A stretch of 64,000 nt of DNA. It comes from Bacillota bacterium (lineage in GTDB: Bacteria; Bacillota; Bacilli; Bacillales; Cytobacillaceae). The stretch is taken from positions 1 to 64,000 of the forward strand of contig JAUZPL010000005.1 in assembly GCA_030705955.1 (NCBI GenBank), given 5' to 3'. The notes under the pieces are model-generated. The model was not told the origin of the DNA. It worked only from the letters and a program-made list of their open reading frames with translations, and ran no database searches. This document shows, piece by piece, positions 35,005 to 43,324 of this stretch. Every line of letters starts with the position of its first letter. The first letter of the stretch is position 1. A program made the position numbers and the translations under genes.

Positions 35005-36642
35005 ATGTATTTATCATATAATCAATTGAAAATTCACCAGGTGTCCCTTTCATTTGAGAATTGGCTTGGCGTATTAAAAAAGCCGATACCTGAACGTTCC
35101 GAATTTTTATTGGAAAATGGGATTATTCAAATAGGACAAGTATTGGGAGAATTTCTTGGGGTTCCTTTAGATGTAGATGAATATTATAACCAGCTTTATG
35201 ATTTTATTCATGCACATGATCTAAACATACAATTATTGAGTGAAGATTCTCTTGATAAAACCATTCAGAATCAACACTTTCAATCAGTTCAAAAGGTCCT
35301 CAATATTTATCATGAGCAAAAATTATCGATTAACCGTTTTACTGCTTTTCTAGATGGGGAAATGTTATTATTGAGGCCAAAAAACACAGTCCTCTTTCGT
35401 AAAGCACGAGAAGCTATGATTTTGACACTAGAGCTATTTTCACAAAAAGAATCGAGTGGACTAGCAAACACTGAATTAAGACGTGTTCTTGTAGATATAG
35501 TAAAGTGGAGTATAAACCATCTTGACCCAGTTTTAAAAGAGGCAGATCCAATGAGAGAGATGCCGAAGTTCTTATGGTATGGAGATTTCAAAAAAAGCCA
35601 TCAATATTTTCTCTATTACCTTATTAAGCTTGGGTGTGATGTCATTGTTTTTCATCCTGAAGCAAAGGATGTATTAACTGAAATGATATCAGAAAAAATT
35701 TTTATTTATCATTTTCCGAATCAGGAAGCGGCAGAACCATTCCCAAAAGAAAAAAGAAGCCGTAAAATGACTGTTGCTTATCGAGCATCAAAAGAAATTG
35801 ATACCATTCTCCATCAGGATGGTATGGGACTATATAAACCATGGCAGTTTAGGGATTATACTCCAACATCCATTACATTAAAAACAACATATGATGAGCT
35901 TTTTATTCTTGGTAAAGAACTGGCTATGATTCGTCCTGATTTTAATGTTGGAAATGGGATTATAACTGTACCTGTACTTTTTGCAAAGGTACACGGGGTG
36001 AGTAGAAATAGAAAAGAATATTGGGATCGGTTACATGCCTTTAGCCAACTTGAAAATGGTCTTCTTATTCGGCAGTTTCCTTTAACAGGTAATATATCTA
36101 ATGATTTTCGCTTTCATTTCAGAAATGCACTTGGAAGAGATGGATTGCTTGATCCAGAAAAAATAATGAAGGCACATTATTGGTCATATTCACATTTGCC
36201 AGCCGGTTTACAAATAGGACTTGCACATGCGATTCGAAGATTATGTGAACGACCTAAAATAAGAAGACTTGCAAATGAAAATGACGAAGAAGTAAAAATC
36301 TTTTTATTTAGTCATAGCATGCAAATTCCAAAAAGTATCATTCAACTACTAGAAAAATTTGATTATTCCCAACATGTTCCTAAATTAGTTTTATATATTA
36401 ATGAACAAAACGGACATCTTTCAAGATCAGATGCGGCCCTTTTACTGCTTTTAAATAATTTTGGAATTGACATTATTATCTACAATCCTTCTGGTCATAA
36501 TGACATAGAAAATTATATAGAACTTGATTCTTTTGATACACATTGGCTAGAAGATGTTGTTTTTGAACAGGAATTTAAAGAGCCATCTATTTTGAAAAAA
36601 GTGCTTTTTCAAGGGATTTTAAAAAATTTCAAGGGAGATTGA
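35005..36642 (+). CDS. yceG: YceG-family protein of Ter system
   Basis: This 545-residue soluble protein matches YceG of B. subtilis in size and in its place before the TelA-like gene. Features include two roughly similar halves with W/F-rich segments (KFLWYGDFKKSHQYFLYYL, about 189-207; FLFSHSMQIPKSIIQLLEKF, about 433-452). There is no catalytic motif I can name and no transmembrane helix. GGAAGGG lies 7 bases before the ATG. It is inferred to work with YceH and TerD. Confidence 0.82.
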   Translation: MYLSYNQLKIHQVSLSFENWLGVLKKPIPERSEFLLENGIIQIGQVLGEFLGVPLDVDEYYNQLYDFIHAHDLNIQLLSEDSLDKTIQNQHFQSVQKVLNIYHEQKLSINRFTAFLDGEMLLLRPKNTVLFRKAREAMILTLELFSQKESSGLANTELRRVLVDIVKWSINHLDPVLKEADPMREMPKFLWYGDFKKSHQYFLYYLIKLGCDVIVFHPEAKDVLTEMISEKIFIYHFPNQEAAEPFPKEKRSRKMTVAYRASKEIDTILHQDGMGLYKPWQFRDYTPTSITLKTTYDELFILGKELAMIRPDFNVGNGIITVPVLFAKVHGVSRNRKEYWDRLHAFSQLENGLLIRQFPLTGNISNDFRFHFRNALGRDGLLDPEKIMKAHYWSYSHLPAGLQIGLAHAIRRLCERPKIRRLANENDEEVKIFLFSHSMQIPKSIIQLLEKFDYSQHVPKLVLYINEQNGHLSRSDAALLLLLNNFGIDIIIYNPSGHNDIENYIELDSFDTHWLEDVVFEQEFKEPSILKKVLFQGILKNFKGD

Positions 36643-36646
36643 AGAG

Positions 36647-37747
36647 ATGAATGTATCACCTAACCTTTCTACAAACACCGAGCTTCAAGGAACAGAGGAT
36701 AAATTAACGGAAACAAGGGTTTCTGATATAAAGCTTTCTCTTAGAAAGGAACCTGAAGTACAAAATTTAGTTAAAACCATTGATGAACGTGATCAAATTC
36801 AAGTTTTGGAATTTGGAAAAGAACCGGCTGTTCAAATTTCACGTTTTTCGGATCAAATTTTAAATAACATGCGAACAACGAAAATAGAGGATTCGGGAGA
36901 GCTTCTTAAACAGCTTGGTCGAATAATGGATAAATTTGATGCCAAAGACTTTCAAAAAACTTCAGGTGGAGTATTTGGAAAGCTATTTAAAAAAGGTGAA
37001 AAACTTGTTGAAAAGCTTTTTGGAAAATATCAAACAATGGGGCAAGAAATAGATAAGGTATATGTAGAAATTTCGAAGTATCAGCATGAAATGGTTGATT
37101 CTACCAACATGCTTGAACAAATGTATGAGCAAAACTATCAATACTACTTAACTTTAGAAAAGTATATTGTTGCTGGCGAAATGAAGGTGGAAGAGCTAAA
37201 AAACAATCAGCTCCCACAACTTGAATCACGTGCAGCATCAGGAGATCAATTAGCTTCCATGCAATTGGATTCACTTAAAAATGTAATTGAATTATTAGAA
37301 CAACGCATTTATGATTTGGAAATGGCAAAAATGGTTTCCTTGCAAACAGCACCGCAAATTCGTTTACTTCAAAGAGGAAACACCAAACTAATTGGTAAGA
37401 TCAATTCAGCCTTTGTTACAACAATTCCAATTTTCAAAAATGGCCTCATACAGGCCGTTGCTGCAAAGAGGCAAAAACTAGTGGCTGATTCTTTGAGCGA
37501 GCTTGACCGCAGAACAAATGAAATGCTTCTAAGAAATGCCCAAAATATATCACAACAAAGCACTGATATTGCCAGACTTGCTGGAGGGCCAAGTATTAAA
37601 ATAGAAACAATTGAAGAATCATGGAATATTATCATCAAAGGAATGGAAGAAACGAAAGCGATTGAAGAGGAAAATAAACGACTTCGTGAAGAGGGAACAA
37701 GGCGTTTAGTGCAATTACAGGAAAATTTTAAAAAATTAAAACAATAA
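36647..37747 (+). CDS. yceH: Toxic anion resistance protein (TelA/YceH family)
   Basis: This 366-residue protein is almost wholly alpha-helical, with long coiled-coil segments (about 120-260). The TelA-family stretch with YQHEMVDSTNMLEQMYEQN near 146-164 and a conserved LRLLQRGN-like segment (about 241-248) are present. It starts 5 bases after yceG. TelA-family proteins raise tolerance to tellurite and to some cell-wall stresses; the mechanism is unclear. There is no signal peptide. Confidence 0.88.
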   Translation: MNVSPNLSTNTELQGTEDKLTETRVSDIKLSLRKEPEVQNLVKTIDERDQIQVLEFGKEPAVQISRFSDQILNNMRTTKIEDSGELLKQLGRIMDKFDAKDFQKTSGGVFGKLFKKGEKLVEKLFGKYQTMGQEIDKVYVEISKYQHEMVDSTNMLEQMYEQNYQYYLTLEKYIVAGEMKVEELKNNQLPQLESRAASGDQLASMQLDSLKNVIELLEQRIYDLEMAKMVSLQTAPQIRLLQRGNTKLIGKINSAFVTTIPIFKNGLIQAVAAKRQKLVADSLSELDRRTNEMLLRNAQNISQQSTDIARLAGGPSIKIETIEESWNIIIKGMEETKAIEEENKRLREEGTRRLVQLQENFKKLKQ

Positions 37748-37769
37748 TAAATTTTATGAGGTGAATAAA

Positions 37770-38378
37770 ATGGCTATTAATTTACAAAAGGGTCAAAGAA
37801 TTGATTTAACGAAAAGCAATCCCGGCCTTTCAAAATTGTTGGTTGGATTAGGATGGGACCCAGTCCAAAGTGGTGGAGGAGGGTTTTTTGGCTCCTTATT
37901 TGGCGGTGGAAGTGCCCCAAATATAGACTGTGATGCATCTGTTTTAATGCTTGGCGAAAATGATAAGCTTCAAAACAACAATAATGTTGTTTATTTTGGA
38001 AATTTAAAAAGTAAGTGCAGCAGTGTTCAGCATTCTGGAGATAATCTAACTGGTGCTGGCGATGGTGATGACGAACAAATTTTGGTAGACTTAAGTAAAG
38101 TTCCTGCAAATGTACATAAACTTGTTTTTGTTGTAACGATTTACGATGCTGTTAAAAGAAGACAGCATTTTGGTATGATTCGAAATGCCTTTATTAGAAT
38201 TGTTAATCATACAAACCAACAGGAATTGCTTCATTACAACTTATCAGATGATTATAGTGGCAAAACAGCTCTTATTGCTGGGGAAATTTACCGTAATGGA
38301 AATGAGTGGAAATTTGGAGCTGTTGGAAATGGAACCAATTCAACAGGCCTTAGTGAAGTCGTCCGCTCTTATAGCTAA
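37770..38378 (+). CDS. TerD-family protein (second copy, Gly-rich insert)
   Basis: This 202-residue TerD fold keeps [16 protein letters not shown], but the first acidic loop reads NIDCDAS (from about residue 48) instead of DFDLDxS. A Gly-rich insert, [14 protein letters not shown], is present at about 34-47. One calcium ligand is therefore changed to Cys, and this copy may bind metal differently. The ATG at 37770 follows GAGGTG. It lies 23 bases after yceH. Confidence 0.88.
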   Translation: MAINLQKGQRIDLTKSNPGLSKLLVGLGWDPVQSGGGGFFGSLFGGGSAPNIDCDASVLMLGENDKLQNNNNVVYFGNLKSKCSSVQHSGDNLTGAGDGDDEQILVDLSKVPANVHKLVFVVTIYDAVKRRQHFGMIRNAFIRIVNHTNQQELLHYNLSDDYSGKTALIAGEIYRNGNEWKFGAVGNGTNSTGLSEVVRSYS

Positions 38379-38409
38379 ATTTCAAAGATTTTCTAATGAG
38401 GTGAGATGT

Positions 38410-38988
38410 ATGGGTATAAATTTATCAAAAGGTCAAAGAATTGATTTAACAAAAACGAATCCTGGTTTGACAAAGGTTATTGTTGGGCTAGGTTGGGATA
38501 CAAACCACTATCAAGGGGGATATGATTTTGATCTTGATGCTTCCGCATTTTTAGCAAACACGGACGGGAAGGTAACTGAGGACAGTGATTTTATTTTCTA
38601 TAATAATTTAGTTCACTCATCTGGAAGTGTGGAACATACAGGTGATAATCGCACAGGGGAAGGCGATGGTGATGATGAACAAATAAAAATCGACTTTAGT
38701 AAGGTTCCTTCTCATGTCTCTAGAATTGCGATTACGGTAACTATTCATGATGCAGAAGCCAGAAAACAAAATTTTGGCCAGGTCTCTAATTCCTTTGTCC
38801 GTGTAGTTGACGAAGTTAGTAATCAAGAAATCCTAAGGTTTGACCTTGGGGAAGATTTTTCTGTTGAAACAGCTGTTGTTATATGTGAACTTTACCGCCA
38901 TAATGGTGATTGGAAGTTTAATGCTGTAGGAAGCGGTTTTGCTGGTGGGTTGGCTGCATTATGTAAAAATTTTGGACTTCAAGTATAA
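38410..38988 (+). CDS. terD: TerD-family protein (third copy)
   Basis: This 192-residue TerD protein has both metal loops intact (YDFDLDAS, 38-45; [15 protein letters not shown], 77-91). It is very similar to the first copy and closes the Ter block. The ATG at 38410 with GAGGTGAG upstream is set by homology to the other copies; a longer in-frame extension runs through the previous gene. A terminator follows at 39006. Confidence 0.93.
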   Translation: MGINLSKGQRIDLTKTNPGLTKVIVGLGWDTNHYQGGYDFDLDASAFLANTDGKVTEDSDFIFYNNLVHSSGSVEHTGDNRTGEGDGDDEQIKIDFSKVPSHVSRIAITVTIHDAEARKQNFGQVSNSFVRVVDEVSNQEILRFDLGEDFSVETAVVICELYRHNGDWKFNAVGSGFAGGLAALCKNFGLQV

Positions 38989-39005
38989 GAATGTTTTTTC
39001 GTAAA

Positions 39006-39038
39006 AAAACTGTCGGAATTCGACAGTTTTCTTCTTTT
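39006..39038 (+). terminator. Terminator of the Ter block
   Basis: Stem AAAACTGTCG/CGACAGTTTT with loop GAATT is followed by CTTCTTTTT. Confidence 0.8.
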
Positions 39039-39114
39039 TGAAGGAAAATTCTCTCTACATTTGATAAAATAGAAAGAACGATTTAGGTTTGAACATTGTA
39101 AGGGAGTGTCAGAT

Positions 39115-39909
39115 TTGAAACAATACTTAGAGCTATGTGAACATATATTAACAAATGGTCATGTTAAAGGGGATCGGACAGGCACTGGAACCATCAGTAC
39201 ATTTGGATATCAGATGAGATTTAATTTAGAAGATGGATTTCCTCTTGTAACAACAAAGAAGCTTCATCTAAAATCAATCATTTATGAATTGCTTTGGTTT
39301 TTAAAAGGTGATACGAATGTCGATTATCTACAGGAGAATGGGGTTCGTATTTGGAATGAATGGGCAGATGAATCTGGTGAATTAGGTCCAGTTTATGGAC
39401 ACCAATGGCGTTCTTGGACAGGGGCAGATGGAAAAACTGTAGACCAAATTAGTGAACTGATTGAGCAAATTAAAACAAATCCAAATTCAAGAAGATTGCT
39501 TGTCAATGCCTGGAATGTTGCGGAGATTGATAAAATGGCATTACCACCTTGTCATTGCATGTTTCAATTTTACGTTGCGGATGGCAGGCTGTCTTGTCAA
39601 TTATATCAGCGCTCAGCTGATGTATTTTTAGGAGTGCCCTTTAACATTGCCTCCTATGCCCTACTCACATTAATGGTGGCACAAGTGTGCGATTTGGAGC
39701 CAGGCGACTTTGTTCATACCTTTGGTGATGTGCATATTTATCAGAATCATCTTGAACAAGTTAAGATGCAATTAGAAAGAGATCCGCGTCCTCTTCCAAA
39801 AATGAAGATTAATCCTAAAGTTAAAGATATTTTCTCATTTGACTACAATGATTTTGTATTAGAGGAATATAATCCACATCCGCACATTAAAGGGGCTGTT
39901 AGTGTATGA
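39115..39909 (+). CDS. thyB: Thymidylate synthase
   Basis: This 264-residue ThyA-type enzyme converts dUMP to dTMP using methylene-THF. It shows [13 protein letters not shown] (19-31), the catalytic Cys in [11 protein letters not shown] (about 146) and the folate/dUMP region [23 protein letters not shown]. The TTG at 39115 gives the exact length and N terminus (MKQY) of B. subtilis ThyB, with AGGGAGTG 6 bases before it; a GTG 9 bases earlier overlaps that site. The stop overlaps dfrA (ATGA). Confidence 0.96.
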   Translation: MKQYLELCEHILTNGHVKGDRTGTGTISTFGYQMRFNLEDGFPLVTTKKLHLKSIIYELLWFLKGDTNVDYLQENGVRIWNEWADESGELGPVYGHQWRSWTGADGKTVDQISELIEQIKTNPNSRRLLVNAWNVAEIDKMALPPCHCMFQFYVADGRLSCQLYQRSADVFLGVPFNIASYALLTLMVAQVCDLEPGDFVHTFGDVHIYQNHLEQVKMQLERDPRPLPKMKINPKVKDIFSFDYNDFVLEEYNPHPHIKGAVSV

Positions 39910-40391
39910 TTTCCTATATTGTAGCCATGGATGAAAACAGGGTTATTGGAAAAGAAAATCAACTCCCATGGAGATTGCCAGAGGATTTAAAATTTTTTAA
40001 GAGGGTGACCATGGGTCATCCGGTGGCAATGGGCCGAAAAACCTTTGAATCAATAGGTAGAAAGTTGCCAGGCAGGGAAAATATGATTATTACAAGAAAT
40101 CGTGAATTTCAGTGTGAGGACTGTACAATTTTTTATTCTGTACAAGATTTTGTAGAGGACTCCAAAAGACGAAATGAGGAAGTGTTTGTTATAGGCGGTG
40201 CAGAGATTTTTAAGGAATCCTTTCCCTTTGTTGATCGCCTCTATATAACCCATATCCACGAAAGATTTTCTGGAGATACTTTTTTTCCAGAATTTAATAT
40301 ACAAGAATGGATGTTGCAGTCTTGTGAAAAGGGTCCGAAAAATGAGCAAAATCCCTTTGATTATGAGTTTTGTATTTATAATAAAAGATAA
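39906..40391 (+). CDS. dfrA: Dihydrofolate reductase
   Basis: This 161-residue enzyme regenerates THF used up by thymidylate synthase, to which it is translationally coupled. It shows [21 protein letters not shown] (active-site loop and Asp28-equivalent), [15 protein letters not shown] (NADPH) and VIGGAEIF. The thyB-dfrA order is conserved in Bacillus. Confidence 0.96.
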   Translation: MISYIVAMDENRVIGKENQLPWRLPEDLKFFKRVTMGHPVAMGRKTFESIGRKLPGRENMIITRNREFQCEDCTIFYSVQDFVEDSKRRNEEVFVIGGAEIFKESFPFVDRLYITHIHERFSGDTFFPEFNIQEWMLQSCEKGPKNEQNPFDYEFCIYNKR

Positions 40392-40431
40392 CATTATAGG
40401 CATCGGCAATTTGCCGATGCCTATAATGTTA
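40389..40431. terminator. Very long hairpin after dfrA
   Basis: The 19-base arms are perfectly complementary (TAACATTATAGGCATCGGC and its complement) with loop AATTT. The hairpin overlaps the stop codons of both dfrA and the convergent small gene. It lacks a long T-run. Confidence 0.7.
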
Positions 40432-40668
40432 CAAATAGTATCCGGTAGTCTGATACTCATTTAATCGATCTAACATAACCCGAAATTCTTGTGGCTGGCA
40501 AAATTCTTCCTCATTGAGATGTGTTCTTACCCATTGAATTAATTCATTTGGCGTATTGAAATATTCACCACTTGTATCACTTTTACGAATCATATATCTT
40601 CCATTATCATCGTCTACTGTAACTTCCACTGGAAGTGCTCCATCCAAACTACAAAGAGAAAATTCCAA
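40429..40668 (-). CDS. Small hypothetical protein
   Basis: This 79-residue acidic soluble protein contains PVEVTVDDDNGRYMIRKSD (residues 13-31) and ends with an aromatic TTGYYL. The TTG at 40668 follows AGGAAGTG by 6 bases; a GTG at 40677 lies inside that site. No family is recognised. It converges with dfrA and shares the hairpin there. Confidence 0.6.
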   Translation of the reverse strand: MEFSLCSLDGALPVEVTVDDDNGRYMIRKSDTSGEYFNTPNELIQWVRTHLNEEEFCQPQEFRVMLDRLNEYQTTGYYL

Positions 40669-40677
40669 AAATATCAC

Positions 40678-40997
40678 TTCCTATTCTTTACGCAATGTAT
40701 TTTTTCAATAGTATATGTTATTTACTTCTAATTTATATAAGAAAATAAGAATAATTATTGAAATATTTTAAAGATTCACAAAAGGAGTAAAGGTTGACTA
40801 CATTTTCTATTATTGATAAATTTTGGATATAATAATACAACTTAACCACTTCGTCAAACGAAAAATATCACAATAACGTTACTTTTGTTGTATATTGTGA
40901 ATTTCCTATGAATTTTATTTGAATTAAAAGACAGAACTGTTGATAAAATACTATAATCAATGTAGATTGATACAACTTGCGAGGGGGATGAAAATCC
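40678..40997. promoter_or_regulatory. Upstream region of tatA with a TCACAATA inverted repeat
   Basis: This 320-base AT-rich gap contains TCACAATA (40868-40875) and its inverted partner TATTGTGA (40893-40900), 17 bases apart. The latter continues as TTGTGAAT, close to the ResD word TTTGTGAAT. A -10-like TATAAT lies near 40952, about 40 bases before the tatA ribosome site, without a good -35 element. This fits an activator-dependent promoter, possibly redox-controlled, but it is only inferred. Confidence 0.4.
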
Positions 40998-41192
40998 ATG
41001 TTATCAAATATTGGCGTTCCAGGTTTAATTCTAATTTTAACTCTTGCGCTTATTATTTTTGGGCCTAAAAAACTTCCTGAAATCGGACGTGCTTTTGGTC
41101 AAACATTAAAAGAATTTAAAAAATCTACTAAAGAGCTAACGGAAGACGTAATGCAGGATATAGAAGAAGAAAAAAAGAATTTGACCAAATAA
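40998..41192 (+). CDS. tatA: Twin-arginine translocase TatA
   Basis: This 64-residue protein has one N-terminal membrane helix ([24 protein letters not shown], the [11 protein letters not shown] hinge being the family signature), followed by an amphipathic helix and an acidic tail. It forms the pore of the Tat pathway. Ribosome site GAGGGGG. It is followed by a terminator and tatC, and precedes a hydrogenase whose small subunit has a Tat signal. Confidence 0.93.
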   Translation: MLSNIGVPGLILILTLALIIFGPKKLPEIGRAFGQTLKEFKKSTKELTEDVMQDIEEEKKNLTK

Positions 41193-41220
41193 AGGTGTAA
41201 GACTCGTCTTACACCTTTTT
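41193..41220 (+). terminator. Terminator between tatA and tatC
   Basis: Arms AGGTGTAAGA/TCTTACACCT with loop CTCG and a T-tract. This would give an excess of tatA over tatC transcript, in keeping with the need for many TatA copies. Confidence 0.75.
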
Positions 41221-41246
41221 CTTCATTAAAAAAGCAGGGGACGAAA

Positions 41247-42008
41247 ATGAATGATGCAGAATTAAATTTAGTTGATCATTTAGAAGAACTTCGGAAACGA
41301 ATTATTATCACAGCAATAGTATTTGCACTATTCTTTGTTGTTGGTTTCGTATACGTTATCGATATATATAAATGGTTTGTGAGAGGTCTTAATGTAAAAT
41401 TATTGGTTTTAGGACCTAGTGATATTATTTGGATTTATTTTACGATTGCTACTGTTGTTGCAATTGTTGGAACAATTCCAATATTAGCTATCCAAATTTG
41501 GTTATTTGTAAGGCCTGGTCTAAAACCTATTGAGAGAAAAATAACACTTACCTATGTTCCTGCACTTTTTTTTCTATTCATTTTAGGTTTGGCATTTGGG
41601 TATTTGGTTATTTTTCCAATGGTCTATAAGTTCCTAGTGAACTTAGGTGGGAATATGTTTGTCACCAGCTTTACGGTAGATCGATATTTTCGTTTTATTA
41701 TGAATATGACTATTCCTTTTGGTATACTATTCGAGCTTCCAGTCGTTGTCATGTTTCTTACTTCATTAGGTATTATTAATCCCTATGTACTTTCAAAAAT
41801 TCGGAAATATGCCTATTTTGTACTGGTTATTGTAGCAGTTGTTATAACACCGCCTGATTTTATGTCCGATTTTGTAGTTACGCTTCCTTTATTGTTACTA
41901 TATGAAATAAGTATAAATTTATCAAAATTTGTATATCGTAAAAAATTAAAAATGAAAGCTAATGAAAGTACAGATGATGAGGACAAAATCACCGATGTTA
42001 CACAATAA
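41247..42008 (+). CDS. tatC: Twin-arginine translocase TatC
   Basis: This 253-residue protein has six transmembrane helices and the N-terminal family motif NLVDHLEELRKRI (residues 7-19), which recognises twin-arginine signals. FGYLVIFP (TM3) and the TPPD loop (about 209-212) are also present. Together with TatA it forms a minimal TatAC system. Its adjacency to the hydrogenase operon suggests a dedicated exporter. Confidence 0.95.
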   Translation: MNDAELNLVDHLEELRKRIIITAIVFALFFVVGFVYVIDIYKWFVRGLNVKLLVLGPSDIIWIYFTIATVVAIVGTIPILAIQIWLFVRPGLKPIERKITLTYVPALFFLFILGLAFGYLVIFPMVYKFLVNLGGNMFVTSFTVDRYFRFIMNMTIPFGILFELPVVVMFLTSLGIINPYVLSKIRKYAYFVLVIVAVVITPPDFMSDFVVTLPLLLLYEISINLSKFVYRKKLKMKANESTDDEDKITDVTQ

Positions 42009-42028
42009 AATAATATGTTTAAAAGTAG

Positions 42029-42062
42029 CCTTCAGAGTATGAACTCTGAAGGTTTTATTTTT
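42029..42062 (+). terminator. Terminator after tatC
   Basis: Stem CCTTCAGAGT/ACTCTGAAGG with loop ATGA is followed by TTTTATTTTTTT. It separates tatC from the hydrogenase operon, which must therefore have its own promoter. Confidence 0.85.
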
Positions 42063-42247
42063 TTACTAAAATCAAGAAAGGATTTGCTTATTTCCAACTT
42101 AAATACTAATAACAATATAAAAATATAGTTAAGAATTCTTTGTGTATATTTTTAGAAATTCAAGACTAAAGCCCTATTAATATGTTAAATTTACGCTGAA
42201 ATCAAGTATTATACTTATTTTTCATGTTATATGGAGGGGAAAAGCGG

Positions 42248-43324
42248 ATGAAGAGACAGAAAACAGTATATGAAGCCGCAATCGATCACGGGTTTACACG
42301 GCGTGACTTCCTGAAAATGTGTACAGCATTAGCAGCAACACTTGGGCTTGAATACACACAATCAGACAAAGTAGTTAAAGCCATGGAAACAAACACAAGA
42401 GTACCGGTAATTTGGATGCAATTTCAGGATTGTACCGGATGTTCGGAATCGTTTATCCGTTCATCACAGCCAAAGACTGAAAGCGTTTTACTAGATATGA
42501 TTTCACTTGAGTATTCTGAAGTTCTTTCTGCTCCATCTGGTTTCCAAGTTGAGAGCTCGATGGAACAGGTGTACAAGGATTATAAAGGTGAATATATCAT
42601 TGCAGTTGAGGGAAGTATCCCAGATGATGATTCATTCTTAAGTGTTGGAGGGAAATCTGCAAAAGATACCTTCATAAAAATGGCTGAAGGAGCAAAGGCA
42701 ATTATTGCTTATGGATCTTGCTCTTCATGGGGTGGAGTAGCTGCTGCTTATCCGAACCCTACAGGTGCCAAGCCAATTACAGCTCACGTGAAAAATACTC
42801 CGGTCATCCTTGTACCAGGCTGCCCACCAATAGCTGAGGTAATGACTGGTGTTATTGCCTATATTATTACGTTTGGGAAATTTCCAGAATTAGATCATCT
42901 TGGACGTCCAACATCTTTTTACCGGCACAGAATTCATGATAAATGTAACCGACGTGCTTATTTTGATGCAGGATTATTTGTTGAGAATTTTGATGATGAA
43001 GGTGCTAAGCAAGGATATTGTTTATATAAAGTTGGATGTAAAGGCCCAACTACATATAATTCCTGTGCTGAAATGCGTTGGAATGGCGGCGTGAGCTATC
43101 CAATTCAATCAGGAAATCCATGTATTGGATGTTCTGAGAAAGGTTTCTGGGATAATGGGCCATTCTTTGAAAGAAGAGCAAAAATTCCTGGAACACAAAC
43201 AACTATTAATCCTGATGAGGTAGGATTAGCTGCCCTTGGACTAACTGCTGCCGGTATTGCTGTTCATGCTGCAGGAACAGTAGTCAAGAAAAAGAAAGAC
43301 GACAAACGGGGTGAAGAAGAATGA
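42248..43324 (+). CDS. hyaA: [NiFe] hydrogenase small subunit
   Basis: This 358-residue iron-sulfur subunit of a membrane-bound uptake hydrogenase has a Tat signal (FTRRDFLKM, R18-R19) that sends the folded heterodimer outward. Proximal-cluster cysteines start with DCTGCSES (C62, C65), then GSCSSWGG and PGCPPIAE. Medial and distal ligands lie in HRIHDKCNRR...YCLYKVGCKGP...NSC...NPCIGC. Gly, not Cys, follows CT, so the six-Cys proximal cluster of O2-tolerant group 1d enzymes is absent. A C-terminal hydrophobic helix (about 317-340) anchors it. ATG at 42248 follows GGAGGGG. Its stop overlaps hyaB. Confidence 0.95.
   Translation: MKRQKTVYEAAIDHGFTRRDFLKMCTALAATLGLEYTQSDKVVKAMETNTRVPVIWMQFQDCTGCSESFIRSSQPKTESVLLDMISLEYSEVLSAPSGFQVESSMEQVYKDYKGEYIIAVEGSIPDDDSFLSVGGKSAKDTFIKMAEGAKAIIAYGSCSSWGGVAAAYPNPTGAKPITAHVKNTPVILVPGCPPIAEVMTGVIAYIITFGKFPELDHLGRPTSFYRHRIHDKCNRRAYFDAGLFVENFDDEGAKQGYCLYKVGCKGPTTYNSCAEMRWNGGVSYPIQSGNPCIGCSEKGFWDNGPFFERRAKIPGTQTTINPDEVGLAALGLTAAGIAVHAAGTVVKKKKDDKRGEEE

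Noticed and set aside
38185-38409. 75-codon extension of the third terD gene
   Set aside because: It runs in another frame through the second terD, and the TerD fold begins at 38410 behind its own ribosome site.
42224-42247. Upstream ATG for the hydrogenase small subunit
   Set aside because: The ribosome site GGAGGGG lies inside this extension, and the Tat signal is complete from 42248.
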